This document shows, piece after piece, positions 54,001-61,473 of a stretch of 64,000 nt of DNA. The notes under the pieces were generated by a model that was not told the DNA's origin, did not search any database, and saw only the letters and a list, made by a program, of their open reading frames with translations. Within the stretch, counting starts at the first letter, position 1; the number at the start of each line of letters is the position of its first letter. Location: the NCBI GenBank assembly GCA_013298845.1, contig JAAFJN010000005.1, positions 20,898-84,897 of the forward strand, given 5' to 3'. Source of the DNA: Chitinophagales bacterium. Lineage in GTDB: Bacteria; Bacteroidota; Bacteroidia; Chitinophagales; Saprospiraceae. Position numbers and translations under genes: made by a program.

Positions 54001-54146
54001 TGGCCGCCAACGATGTTAATGCGGGTTGGAACGGCACCAAAGACGACCGCCGCCTTGACCCGGCCGTATTCGTTTGGAAAGCCCTCGTTACTTTCCCCGA
54101 TGGCACCAAAGAATTGTACTCCGGCGACGTTACCGTAGCGCGGTAG
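48024..54146 (+). CDS. Giant surface protein (2040 aa) with 18 Ig/PKD-like repeats and T9SS type B C-terminus
   Basis: Starts at ATG 48024 (TTG 48018 also open). A signal peptide (MLNYYIKLSLAGILTVLFVHP, ending AQ) precedes an Ig-like segment, then a jelly-roll domain (about 95-260; LIDNGDFEGGNSSF). Eighteen tandem repeats of about 75-90 residues follow (about 285-1775), each starting near 'xxxTCxQxxxxL', with W in 'WTTxNGxI', and ending 'GTYxLxVTNxxNGCT', so each has one likely disulphide. After these comes a SprB-like repeat (near 1790-1870) and the type B sorting domain (NIITPEGDAPNNKFTIFG). It should be exported by T9SS and may act in adhesion. A terminator follows. Confidence 0.9.
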   Translation: MLNYYIKLSLAGILTVLFVHPTFAQCPITVNAGEDILLCPPPTPVQLDGDISGDYLNFNWIPTTGLTGANTLTPTANVTQNTTYVLRAKAVIESINLIDNGDFEGGNSSFTTSYTYSPGNLWPEGTYEVLDNPQTSHSNFAPCTDHTGGGQMMAVNGNGGANTNVWCQTISIAPNTEYAFTAWATSLVGAAPAVLQFSVNSVNLGTPFAVSPALCNWQQFYALWNSGPSTTANICVVNQNTALSGNDFALDDIGFSPVCVVTDTVRIKIASITAVATPAVSLLPCEGAPITLNGNGSSVGTGYSYQWGTTDGNIVSGATTLNPVVNAAGQYTLTVTYTEGNTECTKTATVTVVETPNPLVAWVTPPQPLGCGGTNVTLLGNSNQGNVSYAWSTLNGNIVSGMNSKNCIVNVAGTYTLVVTNLATGCTATTDVALGSATNPPIANANGGTPISCLQTTSTLSGTGSSSGAGINYTWQVLAGSGGALSGPVNGINATASAAGSFILGVTNTVNGCTSYDTVAITSTVLSPNLSLPLPDTFTCVQDTVWVTANSNTPNASFAWTTSGGSIAGGNNIPTITTLSPGIYNVTVTNPANGCTTTSSVTVLMNQQAPVAVALPADSITCQQTSVLLSGSGSSTGGTMAYQWQGGNIVSGGQTLTPTVNAAGIYTLQVTNQSNGCTHTATTTVFADANAITAVANAPDTLDCVTASVQINANGSTNGPGFLYQWTTTTGQIGSGAQTPTPVVNLPGTYALLLTNPANGCTSTAVAVVEQNLAPPAFSILNNTPITCAQPTVTITTQSNQPGGNYTFNWATTDGQIVGATNAAALLVGQAGTYTVTITNQQNGCTSTASTTVIATDQIPVLAIAPPPTLTCNTLNTALQLSISGVNGPTQIQWTTTNGQITANPNGANPTVNAAGTYAVTVTNPTNGCTAQASVLVQQDTAAPAVALPVVPTITCTNPTQTITATVPATGVNVVWSTTNGQFVTPPANNPTVTVNQAGLYQIALTNTNNGCTSAAQVTILANQTAPVVNITTPNVLTCTQLQTNLLANISQAGTAFNTQWSTTNGAFALPANAPTTATGTPGTYQVMVTNTVNGCSAQASVNVAQDTVHPVVNVSANGILTCAQPQIGLAATVTGASGNIPAVWTTAGGQFVGNTATLTPQVSQPGTYTLTATDPGNGCSSLQSVVVQQNIAPPAANAGTDAVLLCSTPVLTLNGSVSNEPGLTINWTSSVPNAFTGPTNTATPSVDAAGTFILSVVNPANGCSDRDTVVITADVNQPVVALAAPAVITCTQTQVPLSGTATSPNPSLNLQWSATGGGVLGGNTNSLQPIAQAAGTYTLVVSDNSNGCSASATIAVSENKVPPIAEAGATQQLTCDITSTSLSGSSGPGTPVTFAWTTANGFIVSGQNQANPIINEPGVYALTVTNTQNGCTATDQVTITENIAPPIPAIASPAVLTCAAPQTVLTASSAPLNVTAAWTTTNGAFISGQNTLTPTISAAGTYILLVENPLNGCTSTVQTQVSENKVPPAVDAGATVILTCTDPSLSLSGTSATGTNVVWATTTGNIVSGQTGLSPLVNRPGTYTITATNAANGCTASDNVTVSIDTLAPTIAITPPAVLTCLQQQILLQSNVSNAGISYSAIWSTTQGNIVSGHQSLNPVVNQPAPYTLTVVNPDNGCSATASVAVAQNTQPPVVSTGPGGILHCNQPTWDITSTVTQAGTNPAYQWTTQNGVLQNNTTAPTATTSAAGVYRLMVTNLSNGCTNTATTTITAVLPPQFDPVAVQPTCLLPLGSLDFGTVTNGAEPFTFSFDNGNTFGQNFIKNGLAPGVYSLVVEDTYGCTAEVNMTLEEPVYPSASLPALFQIEQGDSVRLLPQTYPPAPLVQQWSWTETLLSPVQVAPGLECADCPKPWVKPLRTSQYTVTITDQQGCTASATSRVEVDTKRKIYVPNIITPEGDAPNNKFTIFGKGVTDIELLQVFDRWGALVWEGRHLAANDVNAGWNGTKDDRRLDPAVFVWKALVTFPDGTKELYSGDVTVAR

Positions 54147-54169
54147 TTTTTTTACAAAATATTTTTACA

Positions 54170-54216
54170 ATGACCCAGCCAGCACTAAACCGGTGTTGTC
54201 TGGGTCATATTTTTTA
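54170..54216 (+). terminator. Intrinsic terminator after the 2040-residue surface gene
   Basis: ATGACCCAG (54170-54178) pairs with CTGGGTCAT (54200-54208), followed by T run at 54210-54215. The 3' end of the HMA gene (minus) lies inside it. Confidence 0.75.
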
Positions 54217-54472
54217 CTTTACCCACGGCGCAACTCACGAATGATTTGCCTTGTAACAACAGCGAATTATGGCCCGCTTCGGGGTAACCGAGACCGTTGA
54301 GCGTTTCGGAAATAAGCGTCCGAATATCTTCCCCTTCCGAATCCACCGAAACAGTATTGCTTTCCGTATCCACGGTAACCTCCGAAATACCGGGCAAGGT
54401 CATTAAAGCCGATTTGATACTGGTGGCGCATCCGCCGCACTTGAGATTTTCAACGATAAATGAATTTTTCAT
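54185..54472 (-). CDS. Heavy-metal-associated (HMA) domain protein, CopZ-like
   Basis: A 95-residue cytoplasmic protein. The ferredoxin-like HMA fold begins KNSFIVENLKCGGCATSIK with the metal-binding Cys12 and Cys15 (CxxC); the GISEVTVDTESNTVSVD and LNGLGYPEAG segments complete it. It probably binds copper(I) or a similar metal. A tail of about 25 residues after the domain includes one more cysteine. The coding sequence ends within the terminator of the convergent surface gene. The nearby P-type ATPase is not of the heavy-metal class, so it is not a clear partner. Confidence 0.85.
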   Translation of the reverse strand: MKNSFIVENLKCGGCATSIKSALMTLPGISEVTVDTESNTVSVDSEGEDIRTLISETLNGLGYPEAGHNSLLLQGKSFVSCAVGKVKNMTQTTPV

Positions 54473-54580
54473 CTTTTTATGTATTTATTGACAAATGTCG
54501 GCCCCAATAAGTACCTTGTGGGTGATAAAGGTCACTGTCGTACCAAATTTTCATTCTGTACGCAACGCCTTTAACCCGCC

Positions 54581-54588
54581 TACCTTTG
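54581..54588 (+). promoter_or_regulatory. -7 box TACCTTTG for the CoA-transferase gene
   Basis: An exact TAnnTTTG match followed by CCC, with a leader of about 35 nt before ATG 54629. Confidence 0.55.
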
Positions 54589-54628
54589 CCCTGAATTAGA
54601 ATAGACTTTAGACGAATTTTTTTCACTA

Positions 54629-55903
54629 ATGAATTATGTACAAGCAGCAGAAGCCCTGCAAATTATTGAATCTGGTCATCGTGTTTATATTCATGGAAGT
54701 GCCTGTACGCCGCAGTTTATGCTGCACCATTTGGCCGAACAAGCCCCGCGTTTAAACGACGTAGAATTGGTGTCCATCAGTCTGTACGGCGACATCAAAA
54801 TAGCCAACCCCGAATACGCCTCCAGTTTTCGCATCAACTCCCTTTTTGTCTCCGACGGCATCCGGCAGGCGGTGAATGAAGGCCGGGGCGATTATATTCC
54901 GGTGTTTTTGAGCGAAATACCCGATTTGTTTCGCCGCAAAATTCTTCCGCTCGACGTGGCTATTGTGTCCGTTTCGCCCCCCGATGCCCACGGGTATTGT
55001 TCGCTGGGCACTTCGGTGGATATTGCCCGCTCGGCGGTCAATTCGGCGCGGTACGTGATTGCACAGGTAAACCCGCAAGTGCCCCGCACCCACGGCGACG
55101 GCATGATCCACACCAGTAGTTTTCACGCGATGGTATTGGCCAATGCGCCTTTGCCCGAAGTGCAATACAGCACCAAAGTTGGCCCCGAAGAGATTAAAAT
55201 TGGCGAATACATTGCCAACCTCATCGAAGACCGAAGCACCCTGCAAATGGGCATTGGGGCCATCCCGGATGCCGTGTTGCAGTGCATTCACAGCCACAAA
55301 GACCTGGGCGTACACACCGAAATGTTTTCGGACGGGCTGCTCCAACTCATCGAAAAAGGCATTGTCAACAACCGCTACAAAATAAATCACCCCAATAAAA
55401 CCGTTACGGCTTTTGCGCTGGGAACGCGCCGCCTCTACGATTTTGTCAACGATAACCCGTCGTTTGCTTTTTTGGACATTGATTACGTCAACGAAGCCTC
55501 TATCATCAAAAGAAACAACCGGGTGGTGGCCATCAACAGTGCCATTGAAGTGGATTTAACCGGGCAGGTCTGCGCCGATTCCATTGGCACTTACCACTAT
55601 TCGGGCGTTGGGGGCCAAATGGACTTTATGCGCGGTGCCGCCCTTTCGGAAGGTGGAAAACCCATCATTGCGCTCACTTCGCGCACCAAAAAAGGTGTTT
55701 CGCGCATTGCCGCGACCCTGAAACCAGGGGCTGGTGTTGTCACCACCCGCGCTCACGTGCATTACGTGGTCACCGAATACGGCGTGGCTTTTTTATTTGG
55801 CAAAAACCTGCGACAACGCGCGCAGGAATTGATCAAAATTGCCCACCCCGACGACCGCGAACAACTCGAACGCGCCGCTTTTGAACGTTTTAAAATCTTT
55901 TAG
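54629..55903 (+). CDS. Acetyl-CoA hydrolase/transferase family protein (4-hydroxybutyrate CoA-transferase-like)
   Basis: A 424-residue cytoplasmic enzyme of CoA-transferase family I. Features: an N-terminal Rossmann-like half (VYIHGSACTPQFMLHHLAEQA), the LQMGIGAIPDAVLQ loop at about 205, and GVHTEMFSDG with Glu231, the residue that forms the glutamyl-CoA thioester in this family. VGGQMDFMRGA and GGKPIIAL lie near the C-terminus. It transfers CoA between short acyl groups, for example acetyl-CoA and an organic acid; the specific acid cannot be deduced. The P-type ATPase gene begins 33 bp downstream and may be co-transcribed. Confidence 0.9.
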   Translation: MNYVQAAEALQIIESGHRVYIHGSACTPQFMLHHLAEQAPRLNDVELVSISLYGDIKIANPEYASSFRINSLFVSDGIRQAVNEGRGDYIPVFLSEIPDLFRRKILPLDVAIVSVSPPDAHGYCSLGTSVDIARSAVNSARYVIAQVNPQVPRTHGDGMIHTSSFHAMVLANAPLPEVQYSTKVGPEEIKIGEYIANLIEDRSTLQMGIGAIPDAVLQCIHSHKDLGVHTEMFSDGLLQLIEKGIVNNRYKINHPNKTVTAFALGTRRLYDFVNDNPSFAFLDIDYVNEASIIKRNNRVVAINSAIEVDLTGQVCADSIGTYHYSGVGGQMDFMRGAALSEGGKPIIALTSRTKKGVSRIAATLKPGAGVVTTRAHVHYVVTEYGVAFLFGKNLRQRAQELIKIAHPDDREQLERAAFERFKIF

Positions 55904-55935
55904 AACGTGTATAATATGAAACCACCCATTAGATT

Positions 55936-58398
55936 ATGCCCACTAACCCTGAATATCACGGATTATCCAGCGCGGAAGCCAACCATTTGCGCAAAGAATT
56001 TGGTCCAAACACTTTAGAAAGCATTAAAAAAACCACCATTTGGCGCTCCATCGCCAATATTTTAAAAGAACCCATGTTCCTGCTGCTGGCCGTGGCCTGC
56101 GTCCTGTATTTTGTTTTGGGCGAACGTTCCGAAGCCATTATGATGCTCGTTTCCATTTTATTTGTGGTGGGCATCGAGTTGTTTCAGGAAAATAAAAGCG
56201 AACGCGCACTCGAAGCCTTGCGCCAATACGCCGCCCCCAAAGTAAAAGCCCTCCGCAACGGCCATTGGGTAGAACTCGATACGGCCGACCTGGTTCCCGG
56301 CGATGTGGTGGCCATTAACGAAGGGGCGCACATTCCCGCCGACGGTATTTTGCTCCAACAAAACGACCTCTCCGCCGACGAATCCATTTTGACCGGCGAA
56401 AGCCTTTCGGTTGAAAAAAACGAACCGAACACGAGTATTTTGTTCCACGGCACCATGATTACCACGGGCAAAGGCGTTATGCGGGTTACCGCTACCGGCA
56501 ACCGCACCGAAATGGGCAAACTGGGCAAATCCATCGAATCCATTGAAAAAGGAGAAACACCGTTGCAAATTCAAATTACCAATTTGGTCCGGCTCATGGG
56601 CGTAGTGGGTATTGTGACTTTTTTGGTGGTTTTGGGGTTAAATTTGTGGTTGGAACACGATTTTTGGAAAGCCATATTGTTTTCCCTCACCATCGCCATG
56701 TCGCTCATTCCCGAAGAAATTCCGGTGGCATTCACCACATTTATGGGTTTGGGCGCTTACCGGATGGTGAAATTTGGCATTTTGACCAAACAACCCAAAA
56801 CGGTCGAAAGCCTCGGTTCGGCAACGGTCATTTGCCTCGATAAAACGGGAACCATTACCGAAAACAAAATGGACATTGCCGAGGTATACGAAATTTCGGG
56901 GCAAAACCGCACCCTCGAATTCGCCCTTTGGGCCAGTGAAGACGACCCTTTTGATGCCATGGAAAAAGCCCTCAAAAAGCGGGCCGCCGAACAACACAAC
57001 AACACCGACCTGCGCCACGGCTGGCAAATTGTTAAAGAATACGCCCTCGGCGGCACCCCACCCATGATGACCCACGTTTGGGGAAATACCAAGGGGGAAC
57101 GTATTGTTGCCACCAAAGGTGCCCTCGAACGGATATTACAAGTGTGCAAAGCCGATGGCCCCACGCGGGCACAAACCCTGGCTCGGGCCAACGCAATGGC
57201 CGAAAAAGGGTACCGGGTGCTGGGTGTCGCCAGTGCCGCCGCCCCCTCCGGAGATGCGTTTCCGGCCCAACAGGATGAATTCCCGTGGAAACTCGAAGGA
57301 TTGGTGGCCTTTTACGATCCGCCTAAAAAAAACGTGGCGCACGTGTTTAACTCTTTTTACAAAGCCGGTATTCGGGTCATGATGATCACCGGCGACCACG
57401 CCGCTACGGCCCTGAACATTGCGCGGTCGGTGGGATTAAAAGGCACCGAAAAAGCCGTTACGGGCCAGGAAATAATGGATATGCCCGACGAGGCATTGCA
57501 GGAAACGGTACGCAACACCCACGTTTATGCCCGCATGTTCCCCGAAGCCAAACTCCGCGTGGTAAAAGCCTTGCAAGCCAACGGCGAAGTGGTGGCCATG
57601 TCGGGCGACGGTGTCAACGACGGCCCCGCGTTAAAAGCCGCCCAAATTGGCATTGCGATGGGTAAAAGAGGCACCGAAGTAGCCAAAAATGCCGCCTCGC
57701 TGGTGTTATTAACCGATCAACTGGGCGGCATGGTAACGGCGGTAAAAATGGGCCGCCGCATTTATGAGAACCTGCAAAAGGCCATTCGGTACGTAATTTC
57801 GATTCATTTGCCCATTATTCTCACGGTATTGGTGCCTTTGTTGCTGCAATGGCCCTACCCGCACATTCTCCTGCCCTTGCACGTTATCTTTTTGGAACTG
57901 GTGATGGACCCCACCGCCGCCATTGCTTTTGAAAATGAGCCGGGCGATCCCAACATGATGCGAAAGCCGCCGCGGTCGGTATCGGCCAATTTATTTTCCG
58001 GAGGCGAACTGGCTGTTTCGCTGCTACAAGGTGCAGTTATTGCGCTTGGTATCTTGTTGATGTACCAGTACGCCGTGCATTTAGGTTATCAGGAACAAGG
58101 CGTTCGGTCGTTTGTATTTGCCACCATGGTTTTTTCCAACGTGTTTTTGACCTTGGCCAACCGGTCGTTTGAGCGCACCATTTGGCACACGCTCCGGTAC
58201 AAAAACCGCATGATGCCCGTTATTATGGGCATTTCCATCCTGATGTTATTGGCCATTTTATACATCCCGGCTTTGGCGGGTTTGTTCCGAATGATGCCCA
58301 TATCGGCACCGGCCCTGGGCTTGTGTTTGCTGGTGGGTATTGCCAGTACGTTGTGGTTTGAGGTGTATAAATTCGTTCGGGGAATTTTTCCGGCGTGA
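55936..58398 (+). CDS. P2-type cation-translocating ATPase (calcium/cation pump family)
   Basis: An 820-residue inner-membrane pump. The N-terminal cation-ATPase domain opens with HGLSSAEANHLRKEFGPN. TGES lies at 153-156, the TM4 signature is IPEEIPVA (258-265), the phosphorylated Asp302 is in DKTGT, and GDGVNDGPALKAA marks the hinge. The total is about ten helices. The PEEIP motif and lack of CPC or HMA domains exclude a copper/zinc pump and place it in the P2 (Ca, Na/K-like) group. Ion not determined. It lies 33 bp after the CoA-transferase. Confidence 0.92.
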   Translation: MPTNPEYHGLSSAEANHLRKEFGPNTLESIKKTTIWRSIANILKEPMFLLLAVACVLYFVLGERSEAIMMLVSILFVVGIELFQENKSERALEALRQYAAPKVKALRNGHWVELDTADLVPGDVVAINEGAHIPADGILLQQNDLSADESILTGESLSVEKNEPNTSILFHGTMITTGKGVMRVTATGNRTEMGKLGKSIESIEKGETPLQIQITNLVRLMGVVGIVTFLVVLGLNLWLEHDFWKAILFSLTIAMSLIPEEIPVAFTTFMGLGAYRMVKFGILTKQPKTVESLGSATVICLDKTGTITENKMDIAEVYEISGQNRTLEFALWASEDDPFDAMEKALKKRAAEQHNNTDLRHGWQIVKEYALGGTPPMMTHVWGNTKGERIVATKGALERILQVCKADGPTRAQTLARANAMAEKGYRVLGVASAAAPSGDAFPAQQDEFPWKLEGLVAFYDPPKKNVAHVFNSFYKAGIRVMMITGDHAATALNIARSVGLKGTEKAVTGQEIMDMPDEALQETVRNTHVYARMFPEAKLRVVKALQANGEVVAMSGDGVNDGPALKAAQIGIAMGKRGTEVAKNAASLVLLTDQLGGMVTAVKMGRRIYENLQKAIRYVISIHLPIILTVLVPLLLQWPYPHILLPLHVIFLELVMDPTAAIAFENEPGDPNMMRKPPRSVSANLFSGGELAVSLLQGAVIALGILLMYQYAVHLGYQEQGVRSFVFATMVFSNVFLTLANRSFERTIWHTLRYKNRMMPVIMGISILMLLAILYIPALAGLFRMMPISAPALGLCLLVGIASTLWFEVYKFVRGIFPA

Positions 58399-58431
58399 TA
58401 TTCGTCACACCGGAGCAGGGTGAAGTGCCTG

Positions 58432-58439
58432 TAATTTTG
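58432..58439 (+). promoter_or_regulatory. -7 box TAATTTTG for the kelch-like T9SS protein
   Basis: TAnnTTTG match with a leader of about 65 nt before ATG 58507. Confidence 0.45.
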
Positions 58440-58506
58440 CAGCGACAAATTCACAGGGAGATATCACCACTTTAACCAGATCGTCCCGACTTAAAACACT
58501 TGACAC

Positions 58507-60135
58507 ATGAAATTAGACCTTCGTTTATTCCTTTTTGCTGCCCTTTTCCTGCTAAAAAGCGCCACCACCACCGCTCAAAATGCCCCTTTTGATATTTACC
58601 TCGAACCCTTGGACATTCCAACCCTGGGCGGGGTACAATCGTTTGCCTACGGTCAATACGACGGAAAATGGTTGATTATCGGGGGGCGGCTCGACGGATT
58701 GCACCGCCGGCAACCCTTTGCATCCTTCGACGTGGCCGGGCATAACAACCAACTATTGGTCATTGACCCGCAAACCTTGCAAAAGTGGTCGGCACCGTTG
58801 GCGTCACTACCCGTCGGTATCCGCGAGCAATTGAGCGCTACGAACATACAATTTTACCAGGAAGGGTCGTATTTGTACCTGATTGGCGGATATGGTTACA
58901 GCGCAACCGCCGCCGATCACGTCACCTACGATCAATTAACGGCCGTTCAGGTCCCCGAAGTCATTCATGCTATTGTCAATGGGCAACCCATTGGGGCATA
59001 TTTTCGGCAAATATCCGATCCGAAATTTACCGTAACGGGGGGATATTTGTCCAAAATCAACCAAACTTATTACCTCACAGGGGGACAAAAATTTATGGGC
59101 CGCTACAATCCGATGGGGCCTACCCACGGGCCGGGATTTGTGCAGGAATACACCGAGCAGGTGCGCCGGTTTAACCTTCAGGACGACGGTACCCAAATAA
59201 CGGTACAACACCTGCAAGCCTTCACCGATTCCAGTGTATTACATCGCCGGGATTTGAACGTCGTGGCGCAAATTTTGCCCGACGGACGCGAAAGCATCAC
59301 GGCATTTTCGGGTGTTTTTCAAAAAACGGTGGATTTTCCGTACCTCAATTGTGTACACATTGACAGCAGTGGATACAGCATTCAGCCCGATTTTAACCAA
59401 TACTACAACCACTACCATTGCGCCGTATTACCGGCCTACGCAGCGGGGTCCAACGAGATGCACACCGTGTTTTTTGGGGGGATCGCGCAGTTTTACGATA
59501 GTTTGGGGGTAATGGTACAAGATAACAACGCGCCATTTGTGCGCACCATCGCCCGGGTTACCCGCAAGGCCGACGGCACCATGACGGAGTACAAATTACC
59601 CGCCGAAATGCCATCGTTGTTGGGAGCGGGCAGCGCTTTTTTGCCCGTGGAATCGCTGCCGCACTATGCCAATAAAGTAATCAAATTAGACGAAATTTCG
59701 GCCGATACGACAATGGTTGGTTATATTTTCGGAGGAATTTCGAGTACGGCTCCCAATATTTTTTGGGTAAATAACGGTACCCAAAGCAGCGCCAGTAGCC
59801 GCATTTTTAAAGTATTTTTGATAAAAAATGCAACTACCGGCGCGCATCAACTCAACGACCAAAGCCGTGGTTATTTGCAAATGAAAATTTTTCCCAATCC
59901 GGGAAATGGTATTTTTAGTGTAAAATTCAACCTTCTTCAGCCCGAGGCTCAGGTCATTCTCACCATCACCGATGCGAAGGGGCAAACCATCAAAAAAGAG
60001 ATACTGGAGCATCTTGCGGCGGGAGAACACGTTATTTCGCGGCAATTTCCGCAAATCAGCGTGGGTAATACCTACTTCGTGACGATCCAGACCTCGGACC
60101 AGCGGGCGACTTTAAAAACATTGGTGCAGGATTAG
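58507..60135 (+). CDS. Secreted kelch-like protein with T9SS type A sorting domain
   Basis: A 542-residue exported protein. The signal peptide ends at TTTAQ (about 24). The body has beta-propeller-like blades with GG doublets and aromatic residues: WLIIGGRLDG, YLYLIGGYGYS, TYYLTGGQKFMG, HTVFFGGIAQFYD, VGYIFGGIS, as in kelch repeats. The C-terminal 80 residues (MKIFPNPGNGIFSVKFNL...) are a type A sorting signal. It should be exported by T9SS. The ligand is unknown. The stop is convergent with the pirin gene, 1 bp between. Confidence 0.85.
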   Translation: MKLDLRLFLFAALFLLKSATTTAQNAPFDIYLEPLDIPTLGGVQSFAYGQYDGKWLIIGGRLDGLHRRQPFASFDVAGHNNQLLVIDPQTLQKWSAPLASLPVGIREQLSATNIQFYQEGSYLYLIGGYGYSATAADHVTYDQLTAVQVPEVIHAIVNGQPIGAYFRQISDPKFTVTGGYLSKINQTYYLTGGQKFMGRYNPMGPTHGPGFVQEYTEQVRRFNLQDDGTQITVQHLQAFTDSSVLHRRDLNVVAQILPDGRESITAFSGVFQKTVDFPYLNCVHIDSSGYSIQPDFNQYYNHYHCAVLPAYAAGSNEMHTVFFGGIAQFYDSLGVMVQDNNAPFVRTIARVTRKADGTMTEYKLPAEMPSLLGAGSAFLPVESLPHYANKVIKLDEISADTTMVGYIFGGISSTAPNIFWVNNGTQSSASSRIFKVFLIKNATTGAHQLNDQSRGYLQMKIFPNPGNGIFSVKFNLLQPEAQVILTITDAKGQTIKKEILEHLAAGEHVISRQFPQISVGNTYFVTIQTSDQRATLKTLVQD

Positions 60136-60136
60136 G

Positions 60137-61009
60137 CTACACCGTCATCGGCACGTCCATCAACAGAAACTCGGCGTCGCTATTGGCGGTAATGTTCAGC
60201 GTATCCACGTCCCAGATACCGAGGCCGTCGCGGGTATCCAGCACCTGTCCGTTGATGGTCACGTCACCTTTTAGCACAAAAGCGTACACGCCGTTGCCAC
60301 TTTTTTTAATGGTGTAATCCGCGGAAGTGCCTTTGTCAAAATCGGCGAGGTGGAACCAGGCATCCTGGTGGATCCAAACGCCCTCATCGTCGGCGTTGGG
60401 CGACAAAATTTGCTGGAGTTTGTTTTTGCGATCTTCTTTTTTCAGCGTAATCTGGTCGTACCGGGGTTCTACGTTTCTTTTGTTGGGAAACACCCAAATT
60501 TGAAGAAACTTCACCAATTTATCGGTATTTTTGTTGTATTCGCTGTGAAAAATGCCCGTTCCGGCGCTCATCACTTGTACATCCCCGTTGCTGATGACGG
60601 TAGTATTTCCCATGCTGTCTTTGTGTTCCAGGTCGCCCTCCAACGGAATCGAAATGATTTCCATGTTGTCGTGCGGGTGTTTACCAAAACCCTTGGCGGC
60701 GGCAACGGTATCATCGTTCAGCACCCGAAGTACCCCAAAGTGCATACGTTCGGGGTTGTAATAATTCGCAAAACTAAAGGAGTGATAAGAGTTCAACCAG
60801 CCGTGATCGGCATGGCCGCGGGTATCGGCTTTGTGGAATACAGTGTTTGCCATAATTTTAGAATCAGTGTGTGGTAAATGGTTAAATCCGATAATGTCCA
60901 ATGCTTTCAGTTCGTCAATTTCATTGCTCAGAACCGAAGCAGCGGAGCCGGAAGCGACAAAAATGCCGGTTCCCAATAAGCCCTTTTTAAGAAATTCTTT
61001 TCTGTTCAT
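60137..61009 (-). CDS. Pirin-family cupin protein with N-terminal export signal
   Basis: A 290-residue double-cupin protein. The pirin domain (from about residue 52, MANTVFHKADTRGHADHGW) has the metal ligands in GFGKHPHDNMEIIS and a distal His in GTGIFHSEYN; a second cupin half follows. Pirins bind Fe and in some cases act as quercetinases or redox sensors. The first 27 residues, MNRKEFLKKGLLGTGIFVAS, look like a Tat-type signal with RK in place of the RR pair, which is odd for a normally cytoplasmic family. ATG 60856 is an alternative start that would give the usual cytoplasmic protein. Confidence 0.88.
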   Translation of the reverse strand: MNRKEFLKKGLLGTGIFVASGSAASVLSNEIDELKALDIIGFNHLPHTDSKIMANTVFHKADTRGHADHGWLNSYHSFSFANYYNPERMHFGVLRVLNDDTVAAAKGFGKHPHDNMEIISIPLEGDLEHKDSMGNTTVISNGDVQVMSAGTGIFHSEYNKNTDKLVKFLQIWVFPNKRNVEPRYDQITLKKEDRKNKLQQILSPNADDEGVWIHQDAWFHLADFDKGTSADYTIKKSGNGVYAFVLKGDVTINGQVLDTRDGLGIWDVDTLNITANSDAEFLLMDVPMTV

Positions 61010-61099
61010 CGTGTTAAGACATGTTCGTTTAATGACACAAAGTTGGGGGTATTGTACCGGAAAAAACCATAACCTGGATTAAGAAAAAATGATTGTCCC

Positions 61100-61380
61100 G
61101 TTCCACCGTACGCCCCCGTAGAACCACACGGCCGTGTGGTTCCGCAATTTCCGCCCCAAATAACCAATTTTCATCACCCCCGCACACACGGCCGTGTGGT
61201 TCCGGAATTTCCACCCAAAAAACGAATTTTCATCACCCCCGCACACACGGCCGTGTGGTTCCGCAATTTCCACCCAAAAAACGAATTTTCATCACCCCCG
61301 CACACACGGCCGTGTGGTTCCGCAATTTTCCCCAAAAAAAACGAATTTTCATCACCCCCGCGTTCCACCGCACGGTAGAA
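61100..61380. repeat. 59-bp palindromic tandem repeats
   Basis: Four copies of a 59- to 60-bp unit, centred near 61131, 61191, 61250 and 61309. Each holds the palindrome CACACGGCCGTGTG (20 bp, AACCACACGGCCGTGTGGTT, in the first copy) and a spacer CCACCCAAAAAACGAATTTT then CATCACCCCCG. The array is flanked by related direct repeats GTTCCACCGTACG...GTAGAACC (left) and GTTCCACCGCACGGTAGAACC (right, in part). Confidence 0.9.
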
Positions 61381-61396
61381 CCGCATGGGTGTGCAG

Positions 61397-61473
61397 AACC
61401 GCACGGCCGTGCGGTTTTACGGGGCCATTTTCAACAACCGCGATCGCATTTTGAACCGCACGGCCGTGCGGTT
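61397..61473. repeat. 57-bp unit: palindrome plus copy of the Crp/Fnr gene 3' end
   Basis: Two perfect 20-bp palindromes AACCGCACGGCCGTGCGGTT (61397-61416 and 61454-61473). Between them, 61417-61453 repeats the last 37 bp of the Crp/Fnr gene (61474-61510) with 5 differences. The second palindrome touches the stop codon of the gene. Confidence 0.9.

Larger units (their letters stand above)
61010..61473. other. 464-bp gene-free stretch filled with palindromic repeats
   Basis: It lies between pirin and the Crp/Fnr gene (both minus). Beyond about 80 bp next to pirin (with an imperfect box CAACTTTG at 61038-61045, minus), it consists of the repeats listed at 61100-61380 and 61397-61473. The frames across it are repeat artefacts. 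Confidence 0.7.

Noticed and set aside
54185..58398. Copper-export operon (HMA protein plus P-type ATPase)
   Set aside because: The ATPase has PEEIP in TM4 and no metal-binding domain, so it is not a P1B pump; the HMA gene is on the opposite strand.
61093..61454. Overlapping plus- and minus-strand frames with repeated HGRVVP or HTAVCAG motifs
   Set aside because: Direct translations of the palindromic repeats.
61093..61473. CRISPR array
   Set aside because: Unit spacing is regular, but spacers are themselves conserved between copies, the repeat is a perfect palindrome and no cas gene is near.
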